In this document: one piece after another, positions 4,797 through 6,937 of the stretch
Layout of the letters: each line of letters opens with the position of its first letter
How positions within the stretch are numbered: the stretch's first letter is position 1
Origin: Pseudomonadota bacterium
GTDB lineage: Bacteria; Myxococcota; Polyangia; GCA-2747355; JACKDQ01
Direction of reading: 5' to 3'
NCBI GenBank assembly: GCA_030591195.1
Contig: JAUVBO010000132.1
Span: forward strand, 1 to 6,937
Length of the DNA: 6,937 nt
Notes under the pieces: model-generated
Database searches by the model: none
Told to the model about the DNA's origin: nothing
Seen by the model: the letters and a program-made list of their open reading frames with translations, nothing else
Program-made: the position numbers and the translations under genes

Positions 4797-6937
4797 AGCT
4801 TCAGTCGCACGTAGAGGTCGTTGATCAGGTAGGCGTCGCCGAGGCTGATCAGCGCGCCCGAGCTCACCGGCTCGCGCTGGTCGGGATCGAACTTGTTGAT
4901 CCGCACCACCTCGGCACCCTGCTCGTCAAAGAGGCTGATGCTGCGCCGGCCGGTGGCCTCGAAGCGGGCGTAGGCCGGCCAGCCGCTGTCGACGAAGCAG
5001 CGACCACCGCCGACCCACAGCTGGGCGTTGCGGTAGAAGCCGCGGTTGGCCTGGGGTAGCTCGGAGACGGGCATCTCGTTGCGGTCGAGGCGATCGAGGC
5101 TCTGCCCCCAGTTGACCCGTAGGGACGGGGGGAAGGCGTGGGGCGAGAGGAAGCCGCGGACGAGCCAGATCAGCAGCAGCAGCAGCAGCAGGCCGACGCC
5201 GAGGTAGAGCAGCAGCCGCTGGTAGCGGTTCCACCAGCTGCGCGCGGTGAGCTCGATCCGGGTCGGCACCTCGGCCCGCGTCCCCCCCGGGGCGAACCAG
5301 CGCTGATCGACGGCCTCGAGCGCCAGCTTGCCGCTGACCCGGGCGCCCGGTCGGTCCACCAGCCGCGAGGCCGTCAAGCAGACCTTGACCCGCTGGGGCG
5401 CCCCAGCGGTGACCAGAAACACGCCGCCCTTGGCTCCTTCGGCGGTCAGCCCGACTCCGTCGGGCAAGGCGAGGCGGCCGGCGTCGAGGCGCACCTGCGC
5501 GGCCGTTCCCCGGGGCAGGCCGCCGAGTGAGAGCGCCAGCTCCTGGCAGCGACGCCAGGGCTTCGGCTGGTTCTGGTCGACGGTGAGGCTCAGCTGGCTG
5601 CTGCCGCAAGCGAGCTTGCCGCCGCCCGGCACGTCCAGCGTGTAGCGCTGGCGGCTCGGCATCTCGAGCACCGTCTTGCCGCCCCGCTGGCGGCGGGCCA
5701 CCGCGTCGATCCGGTAGCGTCCGGGCGCGGGCGGCTTGAACACCCCGTTGAAGCGGCAGTCGCCCGCGCCGGCGCAGGCGAGCTTCAGCGTCAGCTTCTC
5801 GTCGCAGCTAGCCTTGGCGTTCACCGGGCAGACCCGGGCGGTGACCCGCACCCCCCGCAGAAACGGCTGGCGGTCGACCGGCGCTGCGGAGCTCTGGGTC
5901 AGCCGCGCGCGCAGCGGATAGCCTCCGGCGTCGTCCCGCCGGGGCGGGTCGAGGTGGAGCGCGAGATCGTAGTCCCAGATCAGCAGCGCTCGGTAGCGGC
6001 CAGCGCCCCCCGCCTTGGCCTGGAGCGTCAGCCGCAGGGGGGCCTGGGCGGCGGGGCGTAGCTTGTCGACGTAGTGGTAGACCGGCGCGGCGGCCCGCCC
6101 CTGGCCACGATCGAGGCCGCTGTCGAGGACGGCGGCCGGTCTCTTTGAGTGTGCGGGGTAGCTGACCGAGAACGAACCGGCGCGCGAGATGACGACCACG
6201 TTGGCCTGGCGGACGTAGTCGTCGACGGTGGCTAGCGTGTGGGTGCCATCGTCGAGGTCGAGCACCACGACCTTCGAGCCGAGCTGGCTGGCGTAGATCT
6301 CGGCGAAGACCTCGACCAGGGTGTCGGCGCTGGCGGCCTCGAAGGCCCGGCCTCCGCTGCGCCGCGCGAGCTGCTGGAGCAGGCCGCGCCACGGCTGGCG
6401 CACCTCCGAGCCCAGCAGCACGGCGTAGATCCGTGGCCCGGGCGGAGCGGCTATCAGGCGGCGGAGGTGGGTCTGCTGGTCGGCGAGCACCTGCTTGCTG
6501 TTTCCGCGCTTGCCGGCAGACGGGTTGCCGTCGGTGAGAAAGAGGATCAACCGCTGTCCGCGCTGACCGGCGAGCAGCCCGACCGCACGGCGCAGCGGGG
6601 CGTCGTAGATCGTCTGGTTTCCGCCACGGGCGAAGCGGCGCAGGGGCCCTAGCAGCCGCCGCTGGGAGCGACCGGGAAGCAGCGCGGTGCCCCGGGCGTT
6701 GAGCGGCACCAGGGCCACCCGGTCGCCGGCGTTGGCCAGCTGAACCGCGATCATCGCCGCGGTGACGCTCAGCCGGCGCGGGTCAGCGGTCAGCATGCTC
6801 TTCGAGTCGTCGAGGACCACGGCGGTGCGCAGACCGGAGGCCCTCGCTGGCGGCTGCCGTCCTCCCGCGTGGGTCTGGCGCGCCCCGAGCAGCAGGGCGA
6901 GGACCGCGAGGGAGGCAGCCGGCAGGCGGGCTGGCGA
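4793..6937 (-). CDS. VWA-domain membrane protein with C-terminal FHA-like domain (5' end missing)
   Basis: The frame stays open through the right edge, so the start codon lies beyond 6937; the GTG at 6820 falls inside the first strand of the VWA domain. The visible 714 residues begin with a signal-peptide core (LAVLALLLGARQTHA, about 10-24). A von Willebrand factor A domain follows (about 36-225) with a complete metal-binding MIDAS set: DDSKS (43-47), GGNQT (Thr109) and LTDG (Asp136). A long beta-rich extracytoplasmic region with paired cysteines follows (about 225-565), then one membrane helix (about 575-593, including seven Leu in a row). The final 115 residues look like a beta-sandwich; the ending SSGALISLGDAYLIND recalls FHA domains, but the FHA SR/H signature is not visible. 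The topology would put the VWA domain in the periplasm and the last domain in the cytoplasm. VWA domains bind partners through a divalent metal; the partner is unknown. Confidence 0.92.
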   Translation of the reverse strand, partial: SPARLPAASLAVLALLLGARQTHAGGRQPPARASGLRTAVVLDDSKSMLTADPRRLSVTAAMIAVQLANAGDRVALVPLNARGTALLPGRSQRRLLGPLRRFARGGNQTIYDAPLRRAVGLLAGQRGQRLILFLTDGNPSAGKRGNSKQVLADQQTHLRRLIAAPPGPRIYAVLLGSEVRQPWRGLLQQLARRSGGRAFEAASADTLVEVFAEIYASQLGSKVVVLDLDDGTHTLATVDDYVRQANVVVISRAGSFSVSYPAHSKRPAAVLDSGLDRGQGRAAAPVYHYVDKLRPAAQAPLRLTLQAKAGGAGRYRALLIWDYDLALHLDPPRRDDAGGYPLRARLTQSSAAPVDRQPFLRGVRVTARVCPVNAKASCDEKLTLKLACAGAGDCRFNGVFKPPAPGRYRIDAVARRQRGGKTVLEMPSRQRYTLDVPGGGKLACGSSQLSLTVDQNQPKPWRRCQELALSLGGLPRGTAAQVRLDAGRLALPDGVGLTAEGAKGGVFLVTAGAPQRVKVCLTASRLVDRPGARVSGKLALEAVDQRWFAPGGTRAEVPTRIELTARSWWNRYQRLLLYLGVGLLLLLLLIWLVRGFLSPHAFPPSLRVNWGQSLDRLDRNEMPVSELPQANRGFYRNAQLWVGGGRCFVDSGWPAYARFEATGRRSISLFDEQGAEVVRINKFDPDQREPVSSGALISLGDAYLINDLYVRLKL
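5168..5189 (-). repeat. CTG trinucleotide run in the membrane helix of the VWA protein
   Basis: An uninterrupted run of seven CAG units (CTG on the coding strand) encodes seven consecutive Leu residues in the single transmembrane helix. Trinucleotide slippage would change helix length one residue at a time without a frameshift. Confidence 0.75.

Noticed and set aside
5138..5530. Frame with a run of Gln residues on the + strand
   Set aside because: The Gln run comes from reading the CAG side of the CTG repeat that encodes Leu in the VWA protein's membrane helix.
6818..6820. GTG at 6820 as the start of the VWA gene
   Set aside because: The frame continues without a stop to the window edge and encodes a signal peptide and the first VWA strand upstream of this codon.

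Overview
The window is very GC-rich and looks like a chromosomal piece of a Myxococcota (deltaproteobacterial) genome. The main reason is the protein style. Two proteins end in a MYXO-CTERM-like tail (Gly-Cys, a hydrophobic helix, then an Arg cluster) preceded by Pro/Ala/Asp/Gly-rich linkers. Several others start with lipoprotein or secretion signals. Almost everything here is predicted to act at or outside the cell envelope. I see no rRNA, tRNA, CRISPR, insertion sequence or phage gene.

Layout, left to right: (1) 3-260 (+), the C-terminal tail of a surface-anchored protein that begins outside the window; (2) 257-1750 (+), a Cys-rich lipoprotein of unknown function, overlapping the first gene by ATGA; (3) 1761-2690 (-), a trypsin-fold serine protease with an N-terminal lipobox, a Pro-rich repeat linker and a C-terminal sorting tail; (4) 2733-4130 (-), a secreted or lipidated protein related to the catalytic domain of protein-arginine deiminases (PAD), 42 bases upstream of the protease on the same strand; (5) 4131-4219, a divergent promoter region of lower GC; (6) 4220-4792 (+), a small unrecognised protein whose start is uncertain; (7) 4793-6937 (-), a large von Willebrand factor A (VWA) protein with signal peptide, one membrane helix and a C-terminal domain, whose start codon lies beyond the right edge. 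Genes 2/3 and 6/7 converge tail to tail with 10 and 0 bases between them.

The most interesting point is the PAD-like enzyme next to a secreted trypsin-fold protease, both exported and probably co-transcribed. It recalls the functional partnership of peptidylarginine deiminase and Arg-gingipains in Porphyromonas gingivalis, although these enzymes belong to different families. The PAD-like protein keeps the catalytic Asp, His-x-Asp and Cys but seems to have lost acidic calcium ligands of the vertebrate enzymes. The protease has Asn where trypsin has its specificity Asp, so a simple 'cut after Arg' role is not assured. The remaining genes have no visible functional link to this pair.
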